Shown: positions 18,695 through 28,511, counted from the stretch's first letter. The stretch: 64,000 nucleotides of DNA from Lachnospiraceae bacterium UBA7205 (GCA_002490665.1 DKUL01000059.1:56879-120878), one strand, 5' to 3'. Translations and numbers: made by a program. Notes: generated from the sequence alone by a model not told the origin.

Positions 18695-18800
18695 ATAGTG
18701 ACAGACACTATTACTGCGTTTTCTTTCAGAAATTCGCACTAATACTATTGATTTTTGACAGTATTAGTGTTAAACTGCTATAGAAATCGCAATAATAGTG
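18695..18800 (+). promoter_or_regulatory. Promoter and operator array for the polysaccharide operon
   Basis: TTGACA (18755-18760) and TATAGA (18779-18784), 18 bases apart, form a sigma-A-type promoter. Around it lie inverted copies of one half-site: ATAGTG 18695-18700 with CACTAT 18706-18711; CACTAATACT 18737-18746 with AGTATTAGTG 18760-18769; and a lone AATAGTG near 18793-18799. The second pair straddles the -35 hexamer, so binding should block RNA polymerase. The divergent XRE protein is the likely ligand (inference). Confidence 0.6.
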
Positions 18801-18878
18801 TTATTTTTTGTCATGTAAAGAGGATAAAAGCGACATGTGGGAAAACGACTTCAAAAGAAAACCGGAGGAGATTGCGGA

Positions 18879-19655
18879 ATGGGGCGAATAAGGGAACTGG
18901 TCGAATACAGGGAGATGACTGCAAGTCTTGTGAGGCGGGAACTCCGCGGGAAATATAAGGGCTCGATTCTCGGCTTTCTGTGGACATTTATCAACCCACT
19001 GTGCCAGATTGTCATCTATACGGTTGTATTTTCGATGATTATGCGAAGCGGCCTGGAAAATTTTAATATATACATGATTTCGGGAATGATACCATGGTTC
19101 TTTTTCAGCGGCTCCGTTTTGCAGGGGGCAGGCTGCATCAGGGCGCACGCGAACATGGTGAAGAAAATTTATTTTCCGCGGGAAGTGCTGCCGGTTGTCG
19201 TGACGACTTTTCAGTTTATCAATATGCTGCTGAGCTTTATCTTCATTATCGCGGTGGTCATTGTGGAAAAAGGACGCTTTAATCCCGTTGCATGGGGATA
19301 TCTTCCGCTGGTGATGCTGACGGAGTATCTGCTTGCCCTGGGGCTTGCACTGCTGATATCGGCATGTACCGTTTATTTCCGTGACTTGGAGCATATCACA
19401 AGCGTCCTGCTGATGGCATGGGTTTACCTGACACCGATATTTTATTCGATGGAGACGATACCCGACTATCTGCTTCCGATATTCCGTTGCAACCCGATGA
19501 CGCCCGTGATAGAGATGTACCACAGCATTATTTACTATGCAAAACCGCCTGAAACGGCGGCACTTGCACAGGCTTTCCTGTCCGCCATTGCTTTTCTGGT
19601 ACTGGGAAGCCTTGTGTTTGGAAAACTTGAAGAGAATTTTGCGGAGGAACTGTGA
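18879..19655 (+). CDS. Polysaccharide ABC exporter permease (Wzm-like)
   Basis: This 258-residue membrane protein is an ABC-2 type permease of the TagG/Wzm/RfbD family, with six predicted helices and the family opening LVRRELRGKYKGSILGFLWT. It exports a lipid-linked polysaccharide across the cytoplasmic membrane with the ATPase encoded next. GGAGG at 18864-18868 selects ATG 18879. The stop codon overlaps the start of the ATPase gene by one base, indicating coupled translation. Confidence 0.92.
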   Translation: MGRIRELVEYREMTASLVRRELRGKYKGSILGFLWTFINPLCQIVIYTVVFSMIMRSGLENFNIYMISGMIPWFFFSGSVLQGAGCIRAHANMVKKIYFPREVLPVVVTTFQFINMLLSFIFIIAVVIVEKGRFNPVAWGYLPLVMLTEYLLALGLALLISACTVYFRDLEHITSVLLMAWVYLTPIFYSMETIPDYLLPIFRCNPMTPVIEMYHSIIYYAKPPETAALAQAFLSAIAFLVLGSLVFGKLEENFAEEL

Positions 19656-20392
19656 TGGAAACGATATCCGTGTGTGAAGTCAAAAAAAGCTTCAAGGTGT
19701 ATTTTGACAAAGGAAACATGCTCAAGGAAAGAATCCTTTTCCCGAACCGGAACCGTTATGAGCGGCGGGAAGTCCTGCGCGGCATCAGCTTTGCGTGCCA
19801 GAAGGGGGAGGCGGTCGGACTAATCGGGAAAAACGGCTGCGGCAAGAGCACCATACTCAAACTCCTGTCCAGAATCCTGCGCCCCAATGAGGGAACGATT
19901 ACCGTGAATGGCAGGGTATCAAGCCTGATAGAGCTTGGCGCGGGTTTCCATATGGACATGACAGGCAGGGAAAACATCTATATCAATGCCGCCATCTTTG
20001 GCTTAAAGAAAAAGGAAATCAACGCGCGTCTGGACGACATCATCCGGTTTTCGGAGCTTGGGGAATCCATAGACAATCCTGTCAGAACCTACTCGTCCGG
20101 CATGTACATGCGGCTTGCGTTTTCTGTTGCGATTAATGTGGATGCGGACATCCTGCTCGTGGATGAAATCCTTGCGGTGGGGGATGTCAATTTCCAGAGT
20201 AAGTGTTTTGAAAAACTTAGGGAAATCAAACGTGCAGGAACGACAATTGTAATTGTGTCACATGCAATGGAGCAGTTGTATGAAATCTGTGACAGGCTGA
20301 TTTGGATAGAAGATGGCATGGTTCGAATGGATGGGGATGTGAGACAGATAGCTGAGGCATATCTTGTCAGCATGGAGAGTAGAAGAACATAA
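19655..20392 (+). CDS. Polysaccharide ABC exporter ATPase (Wzt/TagH-like)
   Basis: The 245-residue ATPase has Walker A (GKNGCGKST), a family-typical signature (YSSGMYMRLAFS), Walker B (ILLVDEIL) and the switch His (VSHAM). It belongs to the polysaccharide-exporter ATPases but ends right after the nucleotide-binding domain, so it lacks the C-terminal glycan-recognition domain of longer Wzt proteins. The ATG at 19655 is preferred to GTG 19652 because of GGAGG at 19643-19647 and the one-base overlap with the permease gene. Confidence 0.93.
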   Translation: METISVCEVKKSFKVYFDKGNMLKERILFPNRNRYERREVLRGISFACQKGEAVGLIGKNGCGKSTILKLLSRILRPNEGTITVNGRVSSLIELGAGFHMDMTGRENIYINAAIFGLKKKEINARLDDIIRFSELGESIDNPVRTYSSGMYMRLAFSVAINVDADILLVDEILAVGDVNFQSKCFEKLREIKRAGTTIVIVSHAMEQLYEICDRLIWIEDGMVRMDGDVRQIAEAYLVSMESRRT

Positions 20393-20405
20393 ATAGGAGG
20401 AACGT

Positions 20406-22196
20406 ATGAAGCTACAGGAGATATTATGGCCAAAGGATGGGATATGTACTGACATTGAAATGTATTTTCATTCTAATTATAAGGTCAATCTGATTCAGAC
20501 GGAGCATACGCATATTCGGTTCAGAAGGGGTGGCGTGATTACCACCGATACATATTTTAATAGCCTGTCGGTAGAAAAATGGAAAAAATATACGAACATT
20601 CAGAGTCTTTCGCTTACAGTGGCAGTTCAGGGAACATTTCACATCAGCCTGTGCTGGAAAAGGAAGATAAATGACATGTTTATTGAAAGGGAGCTAAAAA
20701 ATATTGTTGTCAATGCGCCTGAGAGACAGGAAGTGACATTGGCGTTTCCGGATGAGACAAAAGGCATGCTCTTTTTTCGAATAGAGTCTTTGGAGAAAGG
20801 CGGGAAATTTTATGGCGGTTATTATCAGACAATGGTGCAGCCTGACGGAATCAGGCCTGTAAAGCTTGGAATTGTCATCTGTACCTACAAGCGTGAAAAA
20901 TATGTCAGGGACAATATCAGTCTCTTGAACAAGGATATCATTCAGAATAAGGACAGTCCGCTTTTCGGGAAACTGGAAGTATTTATTTCGGATAATGGAC
21001 AGAGCCTGGAATCATATCACCTTGAAAGTGAGAGGATTCACATCATAAAAAATAAAAATGCGGGCGGTGCGGGCGGCTTTACGCGTGGGTTGATGGAGAT
21101 AATCAGGAAGCCGGACAGGGCGGGAATAACCCATGCGCTCCTGATGGATGATGATATCGTGGTAGACACTGCGTCCATCGTGAGAACCGCCACGATACTC
21201 GCACTTTTGAAGGATGCTTATCAGGATGCGTTTGTGGGCGGAGCGATGCTGCGTGCCGACCAGCGCAATATCCAGGTGGAGGCAGGCGCTTCCTGGAATG
21301 CAGGGAAATTGATTTCATTAAAGGCTGATTTGGACTTACGGTTATGGGAGAACTGTCTTAGAAATGAACAGGAGGAGTACAGTGAATTCAATGCGTGGTG
21401 GTATTGCTGTTTTCCGATTGACATTGTGGAGGAGGACAATCTGCCGCTTCCGATTTTTATTCGGGGGGACGATTTGGAATATGGACTGCGCAACATGAAA
21501 ACATTGATTCTGATGAATGGTATCTGTGTGTGGCATGAGCCGTTTGAGAATAAGTATTCTTCTTTTCTGGAGTACTATGTTATCCGAAACAGACTGATTG
21601 ACAATGCCTTTCATTTTCCAGGGTGGGGAAAGAAGGAGCTAATCCGGACGCTGATTGGCGAGTACAGGCGGGAGGCTTATCTTTATCGGTATAAAAACGT
21701 GGAATTGTACATAAAAGGAATCCGGGATTTCTTAAAAGGCATTGATTTTCTTGAGCAGACAGACCCGGAATGGCTTCATGAGGAGATTATGGCATCCGGT
21801 TATAAGGCGCTTCCGGCAGAGCAGCTCGAGGTACCGTTTATGGAAAGTGAGTATGAACGGGGAAGGACGGAAGAACATCCCCGTCTGCATGAGATTGTGC
21901 GAAAGTTTACACTGAATGGGTATCTGCTTCCCGCCAAGCATATAAGGACGGTTCCGGTGGCCCAGGCAAGACCGGAGTTCGTGTGGCGTGCAAAAACAAT
22001 TTTATTTTATGACATTGTGGAAAATAAAGGATTTGTTACGCACAGGAGTCTGCGGAAATTTATAGGACAGGGATTTCAGGTGCTGGGCACAATCATTGCG
22101 ATACTGACGCAGTATGACAAGGCAAAAAAATCATATCAGGACAGGAGAAAAGAAGTTACCTGTATGACGTTTTGGGAGCATTACCTGGATATATAG
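20406..22196 (+). CDS. GlfT2-like galactofuranosyltransferase
   Basis: The 596-residue enzyme resembles mycobacterial GlfT2: an N-terminal beta-sandwich (about 1-150), then a GT-A domain with GIVICTYKREKYVRDN, the metal-binding MDDDIVVD, the WWYCCFP and FIRGDDLEYGLR motifs that hold the catalytic aspartates, and the VWHEPF histidine. A helical C-terminal part follows. It probably adds galactofuranose, or another furanose, processively to the exported glycan. No UDP-galactopyranose mutase gene is in the window, so the donor is inferred. It begins 13 bases after the exporter ATPase gene, behind AGGAGG. Confidence 0.85.
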   Translation: MKLQEILWPKDGICTDIEMYFHSNYKVNLIQTEHTHIRFRRGGVITTDTYFNSLSVEKWKKYTNIQSLSLTVAVQGTFHISLCWKRKINDMFIERELKNIVVNAPERQEVTLAFPDETKGMLFFRIESLEKGGKFYGGYYQTMVQPDGIRPVKLGIVICTYKREKYVRDNISLLNKDIIQNKDSPLFGKLEVFISDNGQSLESYHLESERIHIIKNKNAGGAGGFTRGLMEIIRKPDRAGITHALLMDDDIVVDTASIVRTATILALLKDAYQDAFVGGAMLRADQRNIQVEAGASWNAGKLISLKADLDLRLWENCLRNEQEEYSEFNAWWYCCFPIDIVEEDNLPLPIFIRGDDLEYGLRNMKTLILMNGICVWHEPFENKYSSFLEYYVIRNRLIDNAFHFPGWGKKELIRTLIGEYRREAYLYRYKNVELYIKGIRDFLKGIDFLEQTDPEWLHEEIMASGYKALPAEQLEVPFMESEYERGRTEEHPRLHEIVRKFTLNGYLLPAKHIRTVPVAQARPEFVWRAKTILFYDIVENKGFVTHRSLRKFIGQGFQVLGTIIAILTQYDKAKKSYQDRRKEVTCMTFWEHYLDI

Positions 22197-22216
22197 GCAG
22201 GAGGGGACAACAAAAA

Positions 22217-24301
22217 GTGAAGGGATTATATCGTCTTATTTTTGTGGCTGTTTTTGTTGAGGTCATAATATGTAATTTTAGGACATGGGAATCCATGGGG
22301 TGGACTTCATATGACATGGTTGAGAATGGTTCGTTTTTGTTAAAGGATGGACAGTTTGTGACCACGGAAGCAGACAAAAGCTCGGTTGTCGCGCCGTTCA
22401 GGGAAGATGGATGGTGTGATGTGACCGCATTTGACGGAATGTATCCTGTCAAAAATATATATTTATTATGCCGGTATTTGGATTCGGACAGCCAGCCGAT
22501 TGAAAATAGTTATGTTACGGTGTACATGAAGGTGCGGGATGAAGGAAATGCAATCAGCTATCAGCTGCCGGACAGGGTGGTAGCGCCCGAAATCAGGAGG
22601 ACGCAGTACAATCGCCTGAATCCTTGCGGGCAGTTAAAGGGACTGGAGCTGACTTTCCTGAAACCTGATTATAGGGACATTGCCGCGGTAGAAATAGTGG
22701 CGTGCCAGTTTAACGTGCATGTGGCGTTCCGGTTTTCATTGCTCCGCTGCTGTATTGTGCTGCTGTTAATCTTGTCCGTATATTACTTGCGTCCGGGTTC
22801 GCGGATATATCAGAGGGCAGTTGATGAAAAGTTTCGCGGAAAAAAGACTGTGGTAATCATATGCCTGATGGGATGTATTTTGTTTTCCTTATTTTTTGCA
22901 AACATAAATCCACAGTACTATTACAAAAATTACCGGACACAGTATCACGACCTGGCAGAGGCATTTATGGAGGGAAATCCGTATCTAAATGAAAAACCGG
23001 CAAATTCACTTGCGACAATGGAAAATCCGTATGACACCAATTTACGGGAGGCCGTTACAAGGGAAGCCGGCGAAACATGGAGACTGGACTGGGCTTATTT
23101 TAACAACCGGTATTATGTTTATTTTGGCGTGGTTCCTGTCCTGATGCACTTTCTCCCTTATTATGCGCTTACGGGTACCCATTTGTCGGTGAATGCTTCG
23201 GTGTCTTTCTTTGGCATTTTCTATATAGCAGGCTGTTTTGCACTGCTTTGGATGATTTTTAAGAGGAAATTTTCAAAAGCCCCTTTTGCGCTTTACCTGT
23301 TGGGCTGCGGTATGCTTGTATTCTGCTCGGGAATGTTCTATGCCTTTAGGGGGCCTGCCTTTTATGGACTGCCGATATTGGCGGCGGCAGCTTTTTCGGT
23401 GTGGGGACTCTGGTTCTGGTATGGTTCAAGGGGGGAAGGGCAGTATCCGGTTTCATGCAGAAAAGTGATGTGTGGTTCGCTCTGTATTGCGATGACAGCG
23501 GGGTGCCGTCCGCAGTTTTTAATTGTTTCCGCTGTTTCGATATTTATATTTTACGACTGTCTGTCTGATAAAAATTTTGTGTTCTCAAAACAGGGAAGGA
23601 AATTTTTGGCGGCATGGGTTGTTCCGGCGCTTGTTGTCGCGTCAGGAATTATGTACTACAACTTTATTCGGTTTGGTTCGCCGATGGATTTTGGGGCTAA
23701 TTATAACCTCACGTCAAACGACATGACACACAGGGAATGGCATTGGGACCGAACCATCCTGGGAATCTATATGTACTTGTTTGAGCCGACAAAAATAAGC
23801 GCCGTTTTTCCATTTATTCTGGATTCACTTATGCCGGCAGACTGTGTAATACCATTTACAAATTATATGGGAATTACAATATTTGAAGGAAACTTTGGCG
23901 GTATTGTTTTTAACCATCCTGTCCTGGCACTGCCGTTTCTGGCGCTGCCATTGAGGAAATATTGTAAAAAAGATGTCTATCGGACGAGTTTGTTTTTTAT
24001 GGCTTCGGCAGTAGTGATTATTGTTGCCGATACGCAGATGGCAGGCCTGGTGGGACGTTACCTGATGGATTTTGGGTGGCTGTTCTGCCTGGCGGCGGTT
24101 TTGCTGGTTTCCTCGGTGGAAGAGCGCTGCGGGGATAATACATTTAAGATGCTGATAAGAAGTGCGGTGCTGATAAGTGTGCTATGGGGCGTCATTTATG
24201 AGTTTCTGCTCGCCTTTAATGCACATACCAATTCTTCGCTGCGGGCATTTTGCCCCAGCCTGTATTACCGGGTTCAGTCAGCAGTTGCGTTCTGGCTGTA
24301 G
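22217..24301 (+). CDS. Large polytopic membrane protein of the polysaccharide cluster
   Basis: A 694-residue protein with one N-terminal membrane helix (about 5-22), an extracytoplasmic domain of about 160 residues, then roughly ten helices from about residue 175. The NPYLNEKPANS segment after the second helix and the overall shape suggest a GT-C-type glycosyltransferase or related polymer-modifying enzyme, but I see no diagnostic motif and do not assign a reaction. GTG 22217 is chosen because AGGAGG lies at 22199-22204 and the sequence then starts with a membrane helix; the 12-base spacing is long, so the start is moderately certain. Confidence 0.75.
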   Translation: MKGLYRLIFVAVFVEVIICNFRTWESMGWTSYDMVENGSFLLKDGQFVTTEADKSSVVAPFREDGWCDVTAFDGMYPVKNIYLLCRYLDSDSQPIENSYVTVYMKVRDEGNAISYQLPDRVVAPEIRRTQYNRLNPCGQLKGLELTFLKPDYRDIAAVEIVACQFNVHVAFRFSLLRCCIVLLLILSVYYLRPGSRIYQRAVDEKFRGKKTVVIICLMGCILFSLFFANINPQYYYKNYRTQYHDLAEAFMEGNPYLNEKPANSLATMENPYDTNLREAVTREAGETWRLDWAYFNNRYYVYFGVVPVLMHFLPYYALTGTHLSVNASVSFFGIFYIAGCFALLWMIFKRKFSKAPFALYLLGCGMLVFCSGMFYAFRGPAFYGLPILAAAAFSVWGLWFWYGSRGEGQYPVSCRKVMCGSLCIAMTAGCRPQFLIVSAVSIFIFYDCLSDKNFVFSKQGRKFLAAWVVPALVVASGIMYYNFIRFGSPMDFGANYNLTSNDMTHREWHWDRTILGIYMYLFEPTKISAVFPFILDSLMPADCVIPFTNYMGITIFEGNFGGIVFNHPVLALPFLALPLRKYCKKDVYRTSLFFMASAVVIIVADTQMAGLVGRYLMDFGWLFCLAAVLLVSSVEERCGDNTFKMLIRSAVLISVLWGVIYEFLLAFNAHTNSSLRAFCPSLYYRVQSAVAFWL

Positions 24302-24325
24302 GGAAAAAATTTTAAAGGAGGCAGT

Positions 24326-25282
24326 ATGGATAAAATAGCTGTTCTTGTGCCTTGTTACAATGAGGCGAAAACTATAGGAAAGGTGGTAAGGGATTTTAAG
24401 GAAATTCTTCCGGAGGCAGTGGTGTATGTGTATGACAATAATTCCAGTGACAACACGGTACAGGAAGCAGAGCAGGCGGGAGCCATAGTGCGTCACGAAT
24501 ACCAGCAGGGAAAAGGGAATGTGATACGGCGCATGTTTCGGGAAATAGAGGCAGAAGTCTATGTCATGGTGGATGGGGATGATACGTATCCTGCAAAGGC
24601 AGCTTTCGAGATGGTCAGGCTGGTGCGCGAGCGTCAGTCGGACATGGTGGTTGGCGACCGTCTTTCAGGTACATATTTTACGGAAAACAAAAGACCTTTC
24701 CACAATTTTGGGAACACACTGGTCAGGGAGAGCATCAACCGTCTGTTCCATGCATCGATTCAGGATATTATGACAGGTTATCGCGCATTTAGTTATCAGT
24801 TTGTGAAATCCTTTCCGGTTCTTTCAAAAGGATTTGAGATTGAGACGGAGATGACCATCTTTGCCGTCGACAGAAATATGAAAGTGGACAACATTGTTGT
24901 GGAGTACCGGGACAGACCAGAGGGAAGCACATCAAAACTCAATACCTTTTCGGACGGCGGCAGGGTGCTTCTGACAATGATAAATCTATATAAAAACTAC
25001 AGGCCATTTGGTTTCTTTGGCAGTCTGGCGTTTTTGCTGGCTGCTGTGGGAGGCGGGTTTTTTGTCCCTGTTTTTGCAGACTTCCTGCGGACAGGGATTG
25101 TCGACAGGTTTCCGACACTGATTGTATGTGGTTTTGTCATGGTTCTGGCAATGATTTTGTTTGCAGTTGGAGTGATTCTTGCAACGCTCAGGGTAAAAGA
25201 CAGGCAGGACTTCGAGTATCGTCTGCAGGAAATTAACAGGACAAAAATATACTGCCGGAGCAGGGATGGATATGGACAATAA
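24326..25282 (+). CDS. Family 2 glycosyltransferase with C-terminal membrane helices
   Basis: The 318-residue protein has a GT-A domain (VLVPCYNEAKTIGKVV; YVYDNNSSDNT; metal-binding VDGDDTYPA; a GFEIETEMTIFA acceptor motif) and two membrane helices after residue 230. It resembles dolichol-phosphate-mannose synthase-like enzymes that charge undecaprenyl phosphate with a sugar on the inner face of the membrane. Charged lipid could feed the GT-C-like proteins encoded on both sides. It overlaps the next gene by 17 bases. Confidence 0.88.
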   Translation: MDKIAVLVPCYNEAKTIGKVVRDFKEILPEAVVYVYDNNSSDNTVQEAEQAGAIVRHEYQQGKGNVIRRMFREIEAEVYVMVDGDDTYPAKAAFEMVRLVRERQSDMVVGDRLSGTYFTENKRPFHNFGNTLVRESINRLFHASIQDIMTGYRAFSYQFVKSFPVLSKGFEIETEMTIFAVDRNMKVDNIVVEYRDRPEGSTSKLNTFSDGGRVLLTMINLYKNYRPFGFFGSLAFLLAAVGGGFFVPVFADFLRTGIVDRFPTLIVCGFVMVLAMILFAVGVILATLRVKDRQDFEYRLQEINRTKIYCRSRDGYGQ

Positions 25283-26867
25283 AAAAGAGATAAAAAGATG
25301 TAAAATTGCGCTTTTGGCGCTTATATGCCTGGGAATTGCCTTTATGGTGTATTATGTGGCGGGGTCTGTCAGGGATTATTTCTCATCGGACTATGCGGCG
25401 TACATTCTTCTTGCGCGGGAGCAGAATCGGCTGGGACAATTCTTTCCGGACGGTTTTCATTACAGCACGGGTCTGTTTATCTTTACACCAAATCTGTTGA
25501 TAGCCCCGCTGCTTTATATTATTGAGGACTGGATAGTGTGCAGGCAGATAGCCGTGGCTGTGTATGCCGCTGTCCTGCTTGTTCTGGCTAGAATGTTCTT
25601 TTGCAGGATATTGCAGGAAAAGGAAAGCAAAACTGTGTCGTTCCTGATTTTTACGGTCTTGTTTCTGATGCCGCTTAGCTTTACGCAGATGGAGGAGTGG
25701 TTCTTTGAGGCGGGTTATCTGAACAATATGATTTATGAACTGATGATTCTGCTTTGCTTTGCCTGTTTTTGGGAGGAACATGGCTCCCCGAAAAAAATGT
25801 GGATGACAGGAATATTGTTTTTCGGGGCATTGGTTGTGGGGAATATGGAAAGCAGCAGGAACTATCTGCTTATCAATATTCCGCTTTTCGGGGCGCTGGC
25901 GCTATACCAGCTCATTGAAAACTGGGAAGATTTTTCCACGGTGTGCAAAAACCAGAAGGTGAATCGCTCCATGGTCATTGTCGTGGCGGGCACGGTCAGC
26001 GCGTTTTTGCTATTTTCGGGAATATCCAGATCTGTCGGACTGCGGGCCGGACTTGGCAATGCCGCGTTTGCAGATTCTTATAATATTGCGGGAAACCTGG
26101 ATGCGTTTCTGAACCGGATAGTTTTGTTTCATGGCGCTTCGGGGCGGGATGAGATTATCACTATAAAAGGTGTATCCAACATGGTGAATTTTCTTATTAT
26201 GACAGTGCTGACAGTAGTGTTTCCGCTTCTGGCGCTTGCAAGGTACAAAATGCTGGACAGCTCCCTTTTGAAACTATTTGTGCTGTTTCTCTGGATAAGT
26301 AACTTCCTGGATATTTATATGATGATTTTCTGTGACTTGTGGTCGGTAAATCCGGCAAGATATTTTCAGACAGCATATTTTAACAACATTATACTGGCGT
26401 CGGTAATTTTCACCCATATGATATCTGTGAACCGGAATGGGATGGCATATCTGATTGTGCTGGTTTTGTCTGTATCAACCGGCATCAACCAGATAAACAC
26501 ATATACCAATGAAATATTACCTGTCAGGGAAGAATGCAGGGGAGCGTATATAGACGGATTTATTCAGTTTCTGGAGGACAACCATCTGACATATGGATAT
26601 GCAAGCTTCTGGAACGCATATAAGTATACTGCACTCTCAAGTGGAAAAGTCAATATTGCTGCCTTTGAAGGTGTGCCGGACAATCCATATAAATGGCTTA
26701 CGTCGGATTCCTATTACGATCCGAATGTGTTCAGCGGAAGATGTTTTATTTTACTGGACATGAATGTGGGAGAAAATGTGGATGACACATACCGAAACAG
26801 AGCTGTTGAGATATTGCAGTACAGCAATTATGAGATTCTTGTGTTTGAGAATAGTATTTACGGATAA
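25266..26867 (+). CDS. Polytopic membrane protein of the polysaccharide cluster
   Basis: A 533-residue protein with about ten predicted membrane helices beginning at residues 12-32 and a C-terminal soluble tail of about 110 residues. The early loop DYFSSDYAAYILLAREQN resembles the acidic first loop of GT-C glycosyltransferases. No family is recognised with confidence. Translation starts within the end of the preceding glycosyltransferase gene; ATGs at 25266 and 25272 are both possible, with GGAG at 25257-25260 favouring the first. A lipid-linked-sugar transferase role is inferred from context. Confidence 0.75.
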   Translation: MDMDNKKEIKRCKIALLALICLGIAFMVYYVAGSVRDYFSSDYAAYILLAREQNRLGQFFPDGFHYSTGLFIFTPNLLIAPLLYIIEDWIVCRQIAVAVYAAVLLVLARMFFCRILQEKESKTVSFLIFTVLFLMPLSFTQMEEWFFEAGYLNNMIYELMILLCFACFWEEHGSPKKMWMTGILFFGALVVGNMESSRNYLLINIPLFGALALYQLIENWEDFSTVCKNQKVNRSMVIVVAGTVSAFLLFSGISRSVGLRAGLGNAAFADSYNIAGNLDAFLNRIVLFHGASGRDEIITIKGVSNMVNFLIMTVLTVVFPLLALARYKMLDSSLLKLFVLFLWISNFLDIYMMIFCDLWSVNPARYFQTAYFNNIILASVIFTHMISVNRNGMAYLIVLVLSVSTGINQINTYTNEILPVREECRGAYIDGFIQFLEDNHLTYGYASFWNAYKYTALSSGKVNIAAFEGVPDNPYKWLTSDSYYDPNVFSGRCFILLDMNVGENVDDTYRNRAVEILQYSNYEILVFENSIYG

Positions 26868-26893
26868 AACAGTGGAAAAATGACTTATGGAAA

Positions 26894-28057
26894 ATGCGGG
26901 AAGAGGAAAGGGGCAAGAGGAAATTGGTTTATTTTAACGTACCTCTCGTAGTGGGCGGGGAAATGGATTTTATTGAGGATGCAATCAGGACAAGAAAGAT
27001 TTGTGGTGATGGCAGGTACACGCATATGTGCAATGACTGGATTCAAAAAAAGACGAAATCGGAGGGGGTTCTTCTTACGACGTCCTGCACGCATGCAACG
27101 GAGCTGGCGGCAATTTTGTGCGACATCAAGGCGGGCGACGAGGTTATTATGCCGTCTTATACGTTTGTTTCGACGGCGGATGCCTTTGTTTTGCGTGGAG
27201 CAAGGGCAGTGTTTGTGGACATTCGTCCGGACACAATGAATATTGATGAAAATCTGATTGAGCCGGCAATTACGGGTCGGACAAAGGCGATTGTCCCGGT
27301 TCATTATGCAGGCGTGTCATGTGAAATGGATCGGATTATGGCAATAGCAGCGAAATACCATCTTTATGTCATCGAGGACGCGGCGCAGGGAATGATGGCA
27401 TCCTATAAGGGACGGCAGCTTGGAACGATTGGTGACATTGGATGCTACAGCTTTCACGAGACAAAAAATTTTAGCATGGGGGAGGGCGGAGCGATACTGC
27501 TTAAAAATGGAGCAATGCTCGAGCAGGCAGAAATCATCAGGGAAAAGGGAACAAACCGGAGCAAGTTTTTCCGTGGGCAGATTGACAAGTATACCTGGGT
27601 GGCAGCAGGCTCTTCTTATTTGCCAAGTGAACTGAATGCGGCATATTTGTGGGCACAGCTTCAAAAGGCGGACGAGATCTGTGACAACCGGATGGCTTCA
27701 TGGCGCAGGTACCAGGATGAACTGGGTGCACTGGAACAGGCAGGCTATATTGACCTTCCGTATGTTCCGGAAGCGTGCATGCATAATGCACATATGTTTT
27801 ACATAAAGGCAAAGGACTTGGAAGAACGGACAAGGCTGATTGCATATTTGAAAGAAAAAGGGATTATGGCAGTATTTCACTATATTCCGCTGCATACGGC
27901 GCCAGCGGGACAAAAGTATGGGGAATTCAGGGGAGAGGACAGGTATACTACGGCGGAGAGCGAGCGCCTGGTGAGGCTGCCGTTATATTATGGGCTGAGT
28001 GAACAGGATCAGACAATGGTCATAGAGGCAGTCCGGAAGTTTTACACGTCATTATAA
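26894..28057 (+). CDS. DegT/DnrJ/EryC1 sugar aminotransferase (WecE-like)
   Basis: The 387-residue PLP enzyme carries the WecE-like signature SFHETKNFSMGEGGAI, whose Lys forms the Schiff base, plus the EDAAQG motif and PVHYAGV. WecE-type enzymes convert dTDP-4-keto-6-deoxyglucose to dTDP-4-amino-4,6-dideoxygalactose, so this gene should make an amino sugar for the exported glycan. The start is uncertain: ATG 26894 has a poor ribosome site, while TTG 26924 lies behind AAGAGG and would give the family-typical beginning VYFNVPLVVGGE. Nucleotide-sugar supply genes are outside the window. Confidence 0.9.
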   Translation: MREEERGKRKLVYFNVPLVVGGEMDFIEDAIRTRKICGDGRYTHMCNDWIQKKTKSEGVLLTTSCTHATELAAILCDIKAGDEVIMPSYTFVSTADAFVLRGARAVFVDIRPDTMNIDENLIEPAITGRTKAIVPVHYAGVSCEMDRIMAIAAKYHLYVIEDAAQGMMASYKGRQLGTIGDIGCYSFHETKNFSMGEGGAILLKNGAMLEQAEIIREKGTNRSKFFRGQIDKYTWVAAGSSYLPSELNAAYLWAQLQKADEICDNRMASWRRYQDELGALEQAGYIDLPYVPEACMHNAHMFYIKAKDLEERTRLIAYLKEKGIMAVFHYIPLHTAPAGQKYGEFRGEDRYTTAESERLVRLPLYYGLSEQDQTMVIEAVRKFYTSL

Positions 28058-28086
28058 TCAGCAGCGCGAAGGAACGGAGGATTTGG

Positions 28087-28500
28087 ATGGACAATAAAAT
28101 TGATGACATGTACATAGGGCAGGAATACAGCAAGACATTTTGTGTGACGGAAGAAAAAGGACACATGTTTGCGGAGGTATCACAAGATTACAATTTACTG
28201 CATCTGGATGAGGAGTACGCCCGCGACACGATGTTTCATGGAAGAATCGCACATGGAATGCTTGTTGCAAGCTTTATTTCCGGTGTCCTGGGAAATGACT
28301 TTCCAGGAGTGGGAACCATATATATGGGACAGGAACTGCAATTTATCCGTCCGGTTCGCTATGGGGACGAGATTCTGGTCACAGTCAGGGTAATTGAGAT
28401 GGATAATGAGACGGGGAAAATGAAATTGTATACGGAATGCAGAAACCAGACGGGCAAGAATGTCATTGAAGGCTATGCGTACATTATGAAGAAAGGATAA
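28087..28500 (+). CDS. MaoC-like hot-dog hydratase
   Basis: A 137-residue single-hot-dog protein of the MaoC/(R)-specific enoyl-CoA hydratase family. The hydratase motif is present: Asp in SQDYN, His in LLHLDEEYA, and the GRIAHGML turn. Such enzymes hydrate trans-2-enoyl-CoA to (R)-3-hydroxyacyl-CoA. Placement between an aminotransferase and a GNAT acyltransferase inside a glycan cluster is unusual and suggests it supplies a 3-hydroxyacyl group for the amino sugar (inference). GGAGG at 28076-28080 gives a clear start. Confidence 0.88.
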   Translation: MDNKIDDMYIGQEYSKTFCVTEEKGHMFAEVSQDYNLLHLDEEYARDTMFHGRIAHGMLVASFISGVLGNDFPGVGTIYMGQELQFIRPVRYGDEILVTVRVIEMDNETGKMKLYTECRNQTGKNVIEGYAYIMKKG

Positions 28501-28511
28501 GGAACAGGAAC

